A DNA stretch of 64,000 nt from positions 1,521,740 to 1,585,739 of the forward strand of contig NZ_VLKC01000002.1 in the NCBI RefSeq assembly GCF_007830295.1, read 5' to 3'. The translations under genes and the position numbers were made by a program. Numbering within the stretch: position 1 is the stretch's first letter; each line of letters begins with the position of its first letter. Of the stretch, positions 16,156-24,353 are shown piece after piece. The notes under the pieces are model-generated. The model searched no databases. It was not told the origin of the DNA and worked only from the letters and a program-made list of their open reading frames with translations. This DNA comes from Sporomusa sp. KB1 (GTDB lineage: Bacteria; Bacillota; Negativicutes; Sporomusales; Sporomusaceae).

Positions 16156-16362
16156 AATTCTCCCTCCAATCTATAATAATACTCTCTAATTCCGATAAAA
16201 TTTATGGATATTAAACATACTTAATCTGCATTCGCCAATATTCCATTAAATTCCTCTAAAATACAATAATAACGGCACACTCCATCATTGCACCGTTTTT
16301 TTGCTAAACCCCTATTTTTTCTTAAAGTTCTTACGAAACAGATGCAATTCTATACTTTATTA

Positions 16363-17149
16363 TCATATTTTTAATAGCCTCGAGATATTCCCTCCTAGCA
16401 CTTGCTCCATAACATGACGGTCTTTTACTAATTGTTCAATAATAGTTCTTGCTGTTAATGGAGAGCAGTAGGGTGCATCCGAACTGAAAAATGTGCGTTC
16501 AGGATATTCCTTTATCGCAAAAGAGGGTGCCATAGTAGTGAAGATTGCTGACAAATCTAAATACGCATTAGGTATATCCTTAACTGCCTTCAAAGTATTT
16601 AGCCAATTTACTCCGCCAAGATGTCCTAGTATTAAGGGAACAGTAGGATACATTTTAGCTAGCAGTAGTAGCTCTTTAATATCCTCATAGTTCAAAGGCA
16701 TGAACGTATGCACCCACAACGGTAGATTGCCAAATTCCTGCGAGGCACGAAACAGCGGTTCAATTTCAGCTATCTTCCCCGAACCTGGAGTCAACTCTCC
16801 AATTCCCCGAAAGCCGTTCGCTACTATATATTTATCGATCCACTCAAGATTGTTCATTATAAGATAAACCGAATGGAATTGAACCAAAACCAATATATTT
16901 TTCTGGATTTCCCTCAATTACTGTTGTTAGTTCTTTGATAGCACGTATTCGTTCATTAAGCGGGTTTGTTACACCATTCAAGATATCATACAACTTATTA
17001 AGTTCTGCTTCAAAACTTTCTAAACTAGTTGCTGCTTCTGGGTGTATAGTTGAAGTAAAAAGGATAGTACAATCAACTTCTGCCTCTGCCATTAATTGAA
17101 TTTGTCGCTCTGGCGGAAATATTACATGGGCATGACTATCAATAACCAT
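16363..17149 (-). pseudogene. Amidohydrolase (metal-dependent hydrolase), frameshifted
   Basis: The N-terminal frame begins at ATG 17149 after GAGGAG and carries the metal motif VIDSHAHVIFPPE. It runs to IGFGSIPFGLSYNE and ends at 16844. The rest continues in another frame from about LEWIDKYIVANGFRGIGEL through PLWVHTFMPLN, LILGHLGGVNW and FFSSDAPYCSP to 16363. Together they make one TIM-barrel amidohydrolase-2-type protein of about 260 aa, broken by a single-base shift at roughly 16845-16860. It could be a true mutation or a sequencing error. It lies 34 nt after a MerR regulator gene that probably controlled it. Confidence 0.75.
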
Positions 17150-17183
17150 AATGTCTCCTCTTCTCCACAATTATTTATGTTTA

Positions 17184-17543
17184 CTAATAATCCTGCCTTT
17201 CAAATTCCCTAATTCGTTCTCTTAATCGCAATTGCACTGTCTGCAATATAGCAAGCTGTTTGTTTACTTCATTTAACTTTGTTTTATATAACTCATAAGC
17301 AGCCTTGCATAATGGTCGGTCTTTTTGTATTGAAATCGGGCACTCAATAATTTTAGCAATATCGTCCGTATTGATCCCTAAGCTTAAATAAAATTGTATT
17401 GTATTAATTCTTTCAATGGCGTCATCATCATAATCCCGATACCCGTTTTCCATACGCCTGGAATTTATGATATTCTTTGTTTCATAATATCTTATTGACC
17501 GTACACTCACACCTGTCCTACGCGACAATTCTTTAATTAGCAT
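17184..17543 (-). CDS. MerR-family transcriptional regulator
   Basis: 119 residues, ATG start. The N-terminus is the MerR winged helix (LIKELSRRTGVSVRSIRYYE, then RRMENGYRDYDDDAIERI). A dimerisation coiled coil follows (NEVNKQLAILQTVQLRLRER). A CPISIQKDRPLC segment leaves two cysteines nine residues apart, which could bind a metal or simply be structural. It is directly upstream of the frameshifted amidohydrolase on the same strand, probably as regulator of that gene. Confidence 0.88.
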   Translation of the reverse strand: MLIKELSRRTGVSVRSIRYYETKNIINSRRMENGYRDYDDDAIERINTIQFYLSLGINTDDIAKIIECPISIQKDRPLCKAAYELYKTKLNEVNKQLAILQTVQLRLRERIREFERQDY

Positions 17544-17678
17544 TATAATCGCCTCTCAGCTTTCATTTGACTATATTATAAAGTATGACATTGATGTTAA
17601 GGTCAAGGATAAATTATTTTATAGTTGTTATCGCACAGTTAAGATTCTGCTTCCAATTACTTTATTTAGCCCGATTCA

Positions 17679-17885
17679 TTATTTCCAAAAAAGGAAGTGT
17701 TCTTCATCATCAAATCCCTGCTGCCTGAATAAAAAAAATTCTTCCAATACCTCCTCAAATCTTTGGATAGTATCGGTTGTATCTTTTCCCTCTTTATACA
17801 GCCGATCAAGCTCTTCAGATAGTTCCCAAATTTCATCATATAACTCCGTCTCTTGTTTCTTAAAATCCAGGTATCTGCTATTCAT
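17679..17885 (-). CDS. Small coiled-coil protein
   Basis: 68 residues, nearly all helical and acidic (FKKQETELYDEIWELSEELD). There is an AAGGAGG upstream, but it is about 16 nt from the ATG, which is long. I recognise no family. It stands alone between the MerR gene and a run of small Cys-containing frames on the other strand. Confidence 0.5.
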   Translation of the reverse strand: MNSRYLDFKKQETELYDEIWELSEELDRLYKEGKDTTDTIQRFEEVLEEFFLFRQQGFDDEEHFLFWK

Positions 17886-17933
17886 AAGTCAGTTAAACCC
17901 ACCCCTCCTTATTTTATCTGGAGGCTTCTATGC

Positions 17934-17972
17934 CCTCCTGTAATCACCCATGAATGGGAATTTTACAGGAGG
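17934..17972 (+). promoter_or_regulatory. Leader hairpin CCTCCTGTAA/TTACAGGAGG
   Basis: Perfect 10-bp arms (17934-17943 and 17963-17972) with an inner CCCAT..ATGGG. It lies just before the small plus-strand frame at 17992 and masks an AGGAGG sequence, so it could act on translation. Confidence 0.4.
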
Positions 17973-17991
17973 AAATTAAAAAGGATCACAT

Positions 17992-18117
17992 ATGCAGGAT
18001 TATTTCTACCCTACACATGCGATCCAAATCGATCTTTGCAACAGTATCAAGACACAGGAAGCAACCCAAATAACAGAACCCGTCAGCGTGTCCTGCCAAA
18101 CCTGTATCAAGATATGA
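17992..18117 (+). CDS. Candidate 41-aa Cys-containing peptide
   Basis: ATG 17992 with AAAAAGGATC upstream. It encodes MQDYFYPTHAIQIDLCNSIK, then a Thr/Glu-rich middle and ends SVSCQTCIKI. Three cysteines. It is followed 16 nt later by another Cys-rich frame (18134-18286). Family not recognised. The pair could be one decayed gene or two small peptides. Confidence 0.35.
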   Translation: MQDYFYPTHAIQIDLCNSIKTQEATQITEPVSVSCQTCIKI

Positions 18118-18133
18118 TACCATCGAATATTAC

Positions 18134-18286
18134 ATGCAGTCGCACAGCCATCTGCCTTGCGCGCCAATCATTACACCCCGATTGTCAAAACTTGTAATTC
18201 AGCTAGCAACCGGGTATAATAAGATTGTCGTCGTTGGACAGTTCGCTGTTACGTGTAGGTGTCTGTGCACCTGCTCGTGCCTATAG
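18134..18286 (+). CDS. Candidate 50-aa peptide with a Cys-rich tail
   Basis: ATG 18134. The C-terminus is VTCRCLCTCSCL: five cysteines in the last eleven residues, alternating with other residues. The middle (RLSKLVIQLATGYNKIVVVG) looks like beta strands. There is no clear ribosome site. The stop lies inside the perfect hairpin CCTATAGGTG/CACCTATAGG (18280-18305). Could be a spore-coat-like or metal-binding peptide; unproven. Confidence 0.35.
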   Translation: MQSHSHLPCAPIITPRLSKLVIQLATGYNKIVVVGQFAVTCRCLCTCSCL

Positions 18287-18305
18287 GTGCTCTAACACCT
18301 ATAGG
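18280..18305. repeat. Perfect 10-bp inverted repeat
   Basis: CCTATAGGTG CTCTAA CACCTATAGG, extended by GTG/CAC outside. It overlaps the end of the Cys-rich frame. T-rich sequence follows only 13 nt later, so it is a doubtful terminator. Confidence 0.5.
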
Positions 18306-18432
18306 ACACGGCGACTTTACTTTTTAATTTCCACCTATTACTAATATTAGTACTCTTTTACATGAATTGCAAGTGTATGAAGATAAAAAGATTGGTTTCC
18401 TATCAAAAAACTTACACCCGTCCCTTGTAAGT

Positions 18433-18479
18433 AAAAAAGCAGCCGGTTAGACGGAATTAATTCCCGTAACCGGCTGCTT
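18433..18479 (-). terminator. Terminator downstream of the HIT gene
   Basis: AAGCAGCCGGTTA / TAACCGGCTGCTT arms with T6 on the minus strand. Between here and 18305 I see no gene. Confidence 0.8.
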
Positions 18480-18589
18480 CCAAGAAAAGACGGGATGGTG
18501 GTTGTATCTTTATTAATTCTGTCAATCTAACGCACTCTCCTAAGAATTGCCCCTGAAGAATATTTTGTTTTCTGCTATATTACAATATA

Positions 18590-19063
18590 TTATTTTTGTA
18601 TAAATAAATTTCGAATAGACTCAATTACAGCTAAAATATTAATCTGCTTCATACGGTCTGGCACCGTTTTATAATGTTTTCTACAAAAGCTAAATAATTT
18701 TGCTCCATCTACTTTATTGTCAGTATATATATTTTCGGATAAATCATTTAGCATCCATTTATATCTCGGAAAGATATGCATATGAAAGTGCGTTGTTTCC
18801 TCCCCAAAATTAGCTATATATACCTTCTCAACATCGTCCATCTTTTCCAAAGCCGTTACTCCAAACTTCATAATAATTCCCATACGTTGTATTTCCAGTT
18901 GATTCAAATCACTATATGACTCGACATGCCTCAACGGTGAAATAATCAAATATCCTGGGATATTTATATCAATACAATGATGTAAAACAACATGCTCATC
19001 TTTAAAAATTATTCCGCCAACTGGCAATATATCAGCCTTAACTATACTACAGGTGAGACACAT
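18590..19063 (-). CDS. HIT-family hydrolase/transferase
   Basis: 157 residues, ATG with TTGGAGG upstream. It holds the histidine triad HFHMHIFPRYKW (HxHxH) and the usual GYLIISPLRHVESY before it. Two N-terminal cysteines (MCLTC) and a histidine-containing middle recall the zinc-binding branch of the family. HIT enzymes act on nucleotide phosphoramidates or dinucleoside polyphosphates. The C-terminal 50 residues are an extension beyond the core. A truncated sister copy lies at 9748-9885. Confidence 0.88.
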   Translation of the reverse strand: MCLTCSIVKADILPVGGIIFKDEHVVLHHCIDINIPGYLIISPLRHVESYSDLNQLEIQRMGIIMKFGVTALEKMDDVEKVYIANFGEETTHFHMHIFPRYKWMLNDLSENIYTDNKVDGAKLFSFCRKHYKTVPDRMKQINILAVIESIRNLFIQK

Positions 19064-19389
19064 ATGGTTCCTCCAAATTATATTATCTTATTTAGCAAGC
19101 CTTCCCCTGATTGAGAGTATGTTCAAACTCTTTTGTACAATATTGTTAGATTTGCTATATTGCCATTAATTTCCTGCAAAAAAAACAGCACAAATCGGCA
19201 CATTGGCAGCAAACACGGCAGCATACCAAAAAACTGTATACTTTCTATTTCGGCACAACAACATAAAAAATCTTCCCTCTGACTTGAATAGTTTTATTCC
19301 TATTCTGGCCATTTAGGAAGATTTTTCATTATTTACACAAATTTTGCATCATCTGATTTTTTTAAAAAACTCAAACCTTAGTATCCCAA
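19064..19389. other. Gap: terminator of the flavoenzyme gene
   Basis: Apart from AT-rich DNA it holds a minus-strand hairpin at 19270-19330 (AAAATCTTCC...GGAAGATTTT with an inner GAATAG/CTATTC), probably ending the transcript of 19390-21336. Confidence 0.5.
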
Positions 19390-21336
19390 TTAGATATCAA
19401 GTGCGGCATGATATCCCTGATAAATTGCTGTCGTTATGGTAGAGGCAGATACACAATCACCGATCGTTATAACATACGGTGCACAATCAATTAACTCATC
19501 TACTACATTTCTTCTTGCTCGCTGTCCAAGTGCACAGATTACTGTAGTACCTGGAACAAGATGTTCCCCATAAGCGTCAGCACAGACAACACCTTCTTCT
19601 GTTACCCGCAAGCCCTTATATCCTGTGTGAACATGAATCTTATTCATTTCGATTTCCTTTAACAAAATCGGACGGTGTCTGATATTCGCATCCGGAGCCA
19701 GTTCCGATCTCATCTCTACCAGTTGTACCACTTTGCCTTCCTTAGCAAGATGGATGGCTATTTCACAGCCTGCCAATCCGCCTCCCAAAACTACAACTTT
19801 GTCGCTGACCTTATCTTGCTTGAGATAATAGTCGTTAACGACAACTACATGTTCTCCATCAAGTCCATAAATTGGTGGTACCAATGGTTCAGAACCAACG
19901 GCAATAATTAAAGCATCCACGTTTTCTTTCTCTACATAATCTTTAGTGACGGTCGTATTTAAGCGAATCTCCACACCGGCGTCCTCGGCCAGCTTGCCAA
20001 GTGTAACACCTAGTTGATACATTTCATACTTAAAGGGTATTGCCTGTTCTCCCTTTAAGATACCACCTAACTCGTCAGTTTTCTCGCAGAGAATGACCTT
20101 ATGCCCGCGTTTGGCCGCGGTAATGGCAGCTTCCAAACCTCCAGGGCCGCCGCCTGCTACCAGAACTTTGCAGGGATGAGCAGAAGGAATCACTTCTGTT
20201 CCATCCAGTTCACGGCCGATGAGAGGATTAACCGTACAGCGTCTTGTGGAGGTAACAGCACGTTCCGCCATGCAGGTAAAGCATCGTAAGCATTTTACAA
20301 TATCCTCATCACGGTTGCTCATAACCTTTCTCGGAAGTTCATGATCAGCAAGCAACGCGCGAGCCATTTCAACTATATCTGCCTGCCCACTGGCAATAAT
20401 TTCTTCCATCATAGCCGGGTCATTTAAACCGCCGAGTGTTGCCACAGGAATGCTTACATGTTTTTTTATTTCAGCTGCAAGGTAGACATTGCAGCCATGA
20501 GGTACAAACATAGAGGGATGTGTAATACTAAATCCTCTCTGATAAGTGCCTGCCGATACATGTAATAAATCGATCCTTGATTCCAGCAGTTTGGCAATTT
20601 CGACACCCTCGGCAAGATCATAGCCGCCCTCAAGCAATTCGGAACCGCTCATTCTAAACTCAATTGGAAAACCAGGGCCAACTGCCTCACGGACACTGTC
20701 AATAACTTCCTGAGCAAGCCGCACTCTGTTTTCCAAACTACCGCCGTATTTATCGGTTCTATGATTGAAATAAGGAGATAAGAACTGATTAATCAGCCAG
20801 CCATGGCCGCCATGAATCATAATCATCTCAAAACCGGCTCTCTTGGCGATTCCAGCACATTTACCATATGCGGCTACGATATCAGCAATCAATTCTTCGG
20901 TAAGTTCCTTTACCCTAAGACCATCCGGACGGACTCCGTCACTTGGCCCCCACTGGGAAAGTCCGCCTTTCTTATCCTTATCTGTAAGATAAGTTCCGGC
21001 ATACTGCCCGGAGTGAGACAATTCGACACTGGGGATTGCACCATGACGACGAATAGCATCTGCCGTGTAAGTAAAGCTGGCTAGAGATCCTACGGTCTTC
21101 AGATCCAGATGAAACATATGCGAACCTTCTGTTTCTGGATGAACCACCACTTCACTGACGGTAACTGCGGCAGCGCCGCCTTTGGCCCTTAACTCGTAAA
21201 AAGCAGTAGATGCGCGACCAATAGTACAGTCAGCAGTAATATCTGTTCCTCCCATAGGGGCGGAAAACATGCGATTGCGGAAATGGACATTTCCAATTTT
21301 AATGGATTTACATAGGTTTGGATATTTTCTTTGCAT
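19390..21336 (-). CDS. Old Yellow Enzyme / enoate-reductase-like flavo-iron-sulfur oxidoreductase
   Basis: 648 residues, ATG with AAAGGAG upstream. Residues 1-340 form the FMN TIM barrel (FRNRMFSAPMG, GFEMIMIHGGHGWLINQFLS, NHRTDKYGGSLENR). The [4Fe-4S] binding region is CLRCFTCMAERA followed by RRCTVNP. Next is an FAD/NAD(P) Rossmann pair: VAGGGPGGLEAAITAAKRG and VVLGGGLAGCEIAIHLAKEG. This is the 2,4-dienoyl-CoA reductase/enoate reductase/BaiCD domain order and length. It reduces activated C=C bonds using NAD(P)H or ferredoxin-derived electrons; the substrate is unknown. A sigma-54 promoter lies at 21437-21453, and the divergent-spaced activator gene at 21598 presumably drives it. Confidence 0.9.
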   Translation of the reverse strand: MQRKYPNLCKSIKIGNVHFRNRMFSAPMGGTDITADCTIGRASTAFYELRAKGGAAAVTVSEVVVHPETEGSHMFHLDLKTVGSLASFTYTADAIRRHGAIPSVELSHSGQYAGTYLTDKDKKGGLSQWGPSDGVRPDGLRVKELTEELIADIVAAYGKCAGIAKRAGFEMIMIHGGHGWLINQFLSPYFNHRTDKYGGSLENRVRLAQEVIDSVREAVGPGFPIEFRMSGSELLEGGYDLAEGVEIAKLLESRIDLLHVSAGTYQRGFSITHPSMFVPHGCNVYLAAEIKKHVSIPVATLGGLNDPAMMEEIIASGQADIVEMARALLADHELPRKVMSNRDEDIVKCLRCFTCMAERAVTSTRRCTVNPLIGRELDGTEVIPSAHPCKVLVAGGGPGGLEAAITAAKRGHKVILCEKTDELGGILKGEQAIPFKYEMYQLGVTLGKLAEDAGVEIRLNTTVTKDYVEKENVDALIIAVGSEPLVPPIYGLDGEHVVVVNDYYLKQDKVSDKVVVLGGGLAGCEIAIHLAKEGKVVQLVEMRSELAPDANIRHRPILLKEIEMNKIHVHTGYKGLRVTEEGVVCADAYGEHLVPGTTVICALGQRARRNVVDELIDCAPYVITIGDCVSASTITTAIYQGYHAALDI

Positions 21337-21436
21337 AGTTTCATTCTCCTTTCTATGTTTGGATTTAATAAATCTCTAATATATTCAATTTTGTATAATG
21401 CTCCTTTCTTGTGAATTTATATACACATTACTATAT

Positions 21437-21453
21437 AGCAAACTTCATGCCAA
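21437..21453 (-). promoter_or_regulatory. Sigma-54 (-24/-12) promoter
   Basis: Minus strand TTGGCATGAAGTTTGCT matches TTGGCAYR-N4-TTGCW at every defined position. It lies about 100 nt before the start of the enoate-reductase-like gene and faces it. The neighbouring gene at 21598 encodes an activator with an intact GAFTGA loop. Confidence 0.88.
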
Positions 21454-21532
21454 TGTTTTACTATCAGCAAATACACTATCAGCAATCAATACCATCATTT
21501 TGATGTACCTTTTTGTTCACTTTTTTCTCCAA

Positions 21533-21571
21533 CACAAAAGCGGCGATGTACCATTTTAGGTACATCGCCGC
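21533..21571 (-). terminator. Terminator after the sigma-54 activator gene
   Basis: GCGGCGATGTACC / GGTACATCGCCGC perfect 13-bp arms with TTTTGTGTT on the minus strand, 27 nt past the stop. It separates the activator transcript from the sigma-54 promoter. Confidence 0.9.
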
Positions 21572-21597
21572 TATCTTACAGCTTTGTCATCACTTTA

Positions 21598-23016
21598 TTA
21601 TTCCCCATCCTGTTGACGTTCTATTTCTTTTAATTTGCGGTAAAGAACCGTACGGTAAATTCCGAGACGTTCGGCTGCCTTACCAATTTTTCCACCACAC
21701 TCTTTTACTATATGCTGGATATATTTTCGTTCCACCGTTTTGACAACCTCACGTAAGGTGCCATTTAGCCCTAATAAGCTAAAAATATTGTGCTTGTATT
21801 CATTTTCTTGAGAAATTGCATCAAAGGCCAGTAAATCAGGTTGACCGGCCTGCATACTACTAATGACTTTGCGTTCGACAGTACTGCGCAATTCACGTAC
21901 ATTGCCCGGCCACTTATAACTTTGCAAAGCCGTAAAGGTCTCGGCATCAAATTCAACTTCCAATCCATATTTCTTATTAAAGTAATCCAAGAAGCGTAAG
22001 GCCAGAGTCGCAACATCTTCCGGCCGCTCTCTTAGTGGCGGTATCACTATGGGTATAACGTTGAGACGATAATATAAGTCACTGCGGAACTTCCCCTCCG
22101 CAACCATCTTTCCCAGATCCTTATTTGTAGCGGCAATAAGCCTAAAATCCATCTTCCGGTCCATATTGCTGCCGATACGCCGAACTTCGTAAGTTTCTAA
22201 CACTCTCAACAATTTTGCCTGCAACAAAAAAGGAAGCTCGGCAATCTCATCTAAAAACAATGTACCCTGATGAGCAGCCTCAAACAATCCCACTTTTCCT
22301 TCTGCACGTGCTCCTGTGAAAGCTCCTTTTTCATAGCCGAACAGCTCAGATTCAACCAGATTTTCTGGCAGGTTGGCACAATTCACCGCAATAAAGGCTT
22401 TCTCGGATCTTTTACTATGCCGATGTATATATTTAGCTAATATCTCTTTGCCTGTTCCCGATTCACCTAATAGCAAGACTGTACTATCAACCTGCGCCAC
22501 GTTATGAGTCTCCAGTAATACTTGCTTCATTTCCTTACTTTCCGCCACAATTGTTTCGGTTTCTAAAACATACCTTCTTAAATACTCAATTTCTCGCGTA
22601 CGCCGGCTATTTTGTTCTTGTTCCTCGTGGCTAACAGGTAATGCCTGCGCAGCAGGAGGTATACCGTACGTTACGACTAAAATAACTTCACCTTTATCGT
22701 CAAATACCGGCGTACTTCTCGAATAATGGACAATGCCAAGTTTAGTTCTTAACATGCCGCTCTGTTCACACTTTTTTTCTACAGCCTCAAGCGCGTAGGA
22801 TTTATTATAAAATTCGTTGTTTACTAAATCCCTAACATTGGATGTAAGCAATCGATCAATTGACATATCAAGTGTCAGGGCTGTCGTTGTATTCGAAAGC
22901 AATATATTACCGTACTTATCAGTTACAAAAATTGTATGGGGCAGATTATTAAATATCTGTTTCAAATTTTCTTGAGCAAGTTCATAGCTTGCGCTCACTT
23001 TTTTTGCACCTTTCAC
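21598..23016 (-). CDS. Sigma-54-dependent transcriptional activator with PAS domain
   Basis: 472 residues from GTG 23016 with GGGGTGA upstream. Order: N-terminal PAS ([20 protein letters not shown], about residues 15-125), AAA+ ATPase ([51 protein letters not shown]), and a Fis-type helix-turn-helix at the C-terminus ([20 protein letters not shown]). The GAFTGA loop that contacts sigma-54 is intact. Like PrdR/AcoR-type regulators, it may sense a small molecule or redox state through PAS. The target is most likely the adjacent flavoenzyme gene with its -24/-12 promoter. Confidence 0.93.
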   Translation of the reverse strand: MKGAKKVSASYELAQENLKQIFNNLPHTIFVTDKYGNILLSNTTTALTLDMSIDRLLTSNVRDLVNNEFYNKSYALEAVEKKCEQSGMLRTKLGIVHYSRSTPVFDDKGEVILVVTYGIPPAAQALPVSHEEQEQNSRRTREIEYLRRYVLETETIVAESKEMKQVLLETHNVAQVDSTVLLLGESGTGKEILAKYIHRHSKRSEKAFIAVNCANLPENLVESELFGYEKGAFTGARAEGKVGLFEAAHQGTLFLDEIAELPFLLQAKLLRVLETYEVRRIGSNMDRKMDFRLIAATNKDLGKMVAEGKFRSDLYYRLNVIPIVIPPLRERPEDVATLALRFLDYFNKKYGLEVEFDAETFTALQSYKWPGNVRELRSTVERKVISSMQAGQPDLLAFDAISQENEYKHNIFSLLGLNGTLREVVKTVERKYIQHIVKECGGKIGKAAERLGIYRTVLYRKLKEIERQQDGE

Positions 23017-23095
23017 TAATCCGTCACCCCTAATTCAAAAATTATAAATCAGCTGAATAAGTTCGACAAAATTTCTTTTAAACAAAATGAGAATA

Positions 23096-23467
23096 CTAAT
23101 GCAGTTTAAAAGTACTAAAGAGTACACCTGAAATCATTGGTATTAACCATATTAGCCATACGAAAATACTTAACTTATGAAAATTAACTTTTAAATAGTT
23201 ATTCTCTGAGTATAATACCCATGTTGCCCATATGGTATGAATAAACATAAGAAGTATAGCAAACATCCCTGTCAAGCCATGAAAATCAGCCTGAAATCTC
23301 CCTGCAATTTGGCTCATTGCAGTAGTACCGATACTATCAAATACTAGTCCTAACCAAAAAACTACTACGTGCCACCAATTCAAATTGTTTTGAGCCTTTT
23401 CTGCTAATACAGCCAGAGTATAAAAAAGGCCAGCCAAGCTAATGAAACCAATGGCGATAATCATCAT
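23096..23467 (-). CDS. HsmA-family (TIGR03987) four-span membrane protein
   Basis: 123 residues from ATG 23467, chosen because GGAGG lies 11 nt upstream; the TTG at 23485 overlaps that site. Four hydrophobic segments. Motifs typical of the family are WWHVVVFWLGLVFDSIGTTA, FHGLTGMFAILLMFIHTIWA and a final WLIPMISGV. The proteins resemble small repair or heme-related membrane proteins, but the role is not established. Single gene, no partner. Confidence 0.75.
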   Translation of the reverse strand: MMIIAIGFISLAGLFYTLAVLAEKAQNNLNWWHVVVFWLGLVFDSIGTTAMSQIAGRFQADFHGLTGMFAILLMFIHTIWATWVLYSENNYLKVNFHKLSIFVWLIWLIPMISGVLFSTFKLH

Positions 23468-23685
23468 ATATACTGCATCCTCCAATTAACCCGTGTCTTG
23501 CTATATCATATCAAATCATCCGCATCACCACAATAAACTCTAGCTAGTTGGTTTCTGTTAACAAAATATGAACCTTTAGAAAGACAGAGGGAATTAACGC
23601 TTTATGGAGAAATTAGCAAATGGAAAGAGATCTCACGCCAAGGTCTATGCCTTAAAATGATTTGAAACGACGGGAGGAATTACAT

Positions 23686-24240
23686 TTGAAAGTATTAGCA
23701 TTTCTCGGTAGTCCACGAAATGGCAATACAACCGCCATGGTCAATGCCGTCTGTAAAGGAGCTGCTAGCGCAGGCCACGAGACAGAGGTAATCAACCTCG
23801 CTAGCCTAAAAATTTCCGATTGTACTGCTTGCTGCGCTTGTAAAAGCGGCAAGGTCGAGTACTGTGCTGTCAAAGATGACATGCAAAAACTATATACCAA
23901 AATTATCGAAGCTGACTGCCTTGTGTTTGGAACGCCGGTATATATGGGACAAATGACCGGGCAAATGAAAAACTTTTTTGACCGGTGGTACCCATTCCTA
24001 AGTGAGAATTACCACATTTATCATTTGCCAGGGAAAAAATATATCACTGTAACCGCCAGTGGCGCACCGGCGGCAGTATTTCAATCATTAACAGATTACT
24101 TCAATCATTGGCTTGGCAGCTTTTTCAAGATGGAGCTAGTCCAAAATATAGTAGGCGGTGAATTGGGACCAGCAGATGCTATAAACAGCCAACCTCAACT
24201 CCTGACTATGGCCGAGAATGCCGGTCGTACCTTGAAGTAA
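23686..24240 (+). CDS. NAD(P)H-dependent FMN reductase, flavodoxin fold
   Basis: 184 residues from TTG 23686 behind GGGAGGAA; longer TTG starts lack a ribosome site. It has the FMN phosphate loop LAFLGSPRNGNTTAMVNAVC, a cysteine-rich loop CTACCACKSGKVEYCAVKDD (four to five Cys, typical of the iron-sulfur flavoprotein/WrbA-like reductases) and GTPVYMGQMTGQMKNFFDRW. It transfers electrons from pyridine nucleotides to flavin, quinones or azo compounds. The next gene converges on it, with terminator 24272-24325 between. Confidence 0.88.
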   Translation: MKVLAFLGSPRNGNTTAMVNAVCKGAASAGHETEVINLASLKISDCTACCACKSGKVEYCAVKDDMQKLYTKIIEADCLVFGTPVYMGQMTGQMKNFFDRWYPFLSENYHIYHLPGKKYITVTASGAPAAVFQSLTDYFNHWLGSFFKMELVQNIVGGELGPADAINSQPQLLTMAENAGRTLK

Positions 24241-24271
24241 CGTACTCTCGTATAAGAAGCAGGCTAACGTA

Positions 24272-24325
24272 AAAGACAAAGTACCTAATTCGACTTATAC
24301 TGAAATTAGGTACTTTGTCTTTTTA
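24272..24325 (+). terminator. Terminator after the FMN reductase gene
   Basis: AAAGACAAAGTACCTAATT / AATTAGGTACTTTGTCTTT 19-bp arms followed by T-rich sequence; bidirectional between two converging genes. Confidence 0.85.
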
Positions 24326-24353
24326 TATACAGCCTGTTACTTTGGCGCGTTCC

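Noticed and set aside
17853..18197. A 114-aa plus-strand frame
   Set aside because: Starts inside the minus-strand coiled-coil gene; composition is non-protein-like and overlaps the better-placed micro-ORFs.
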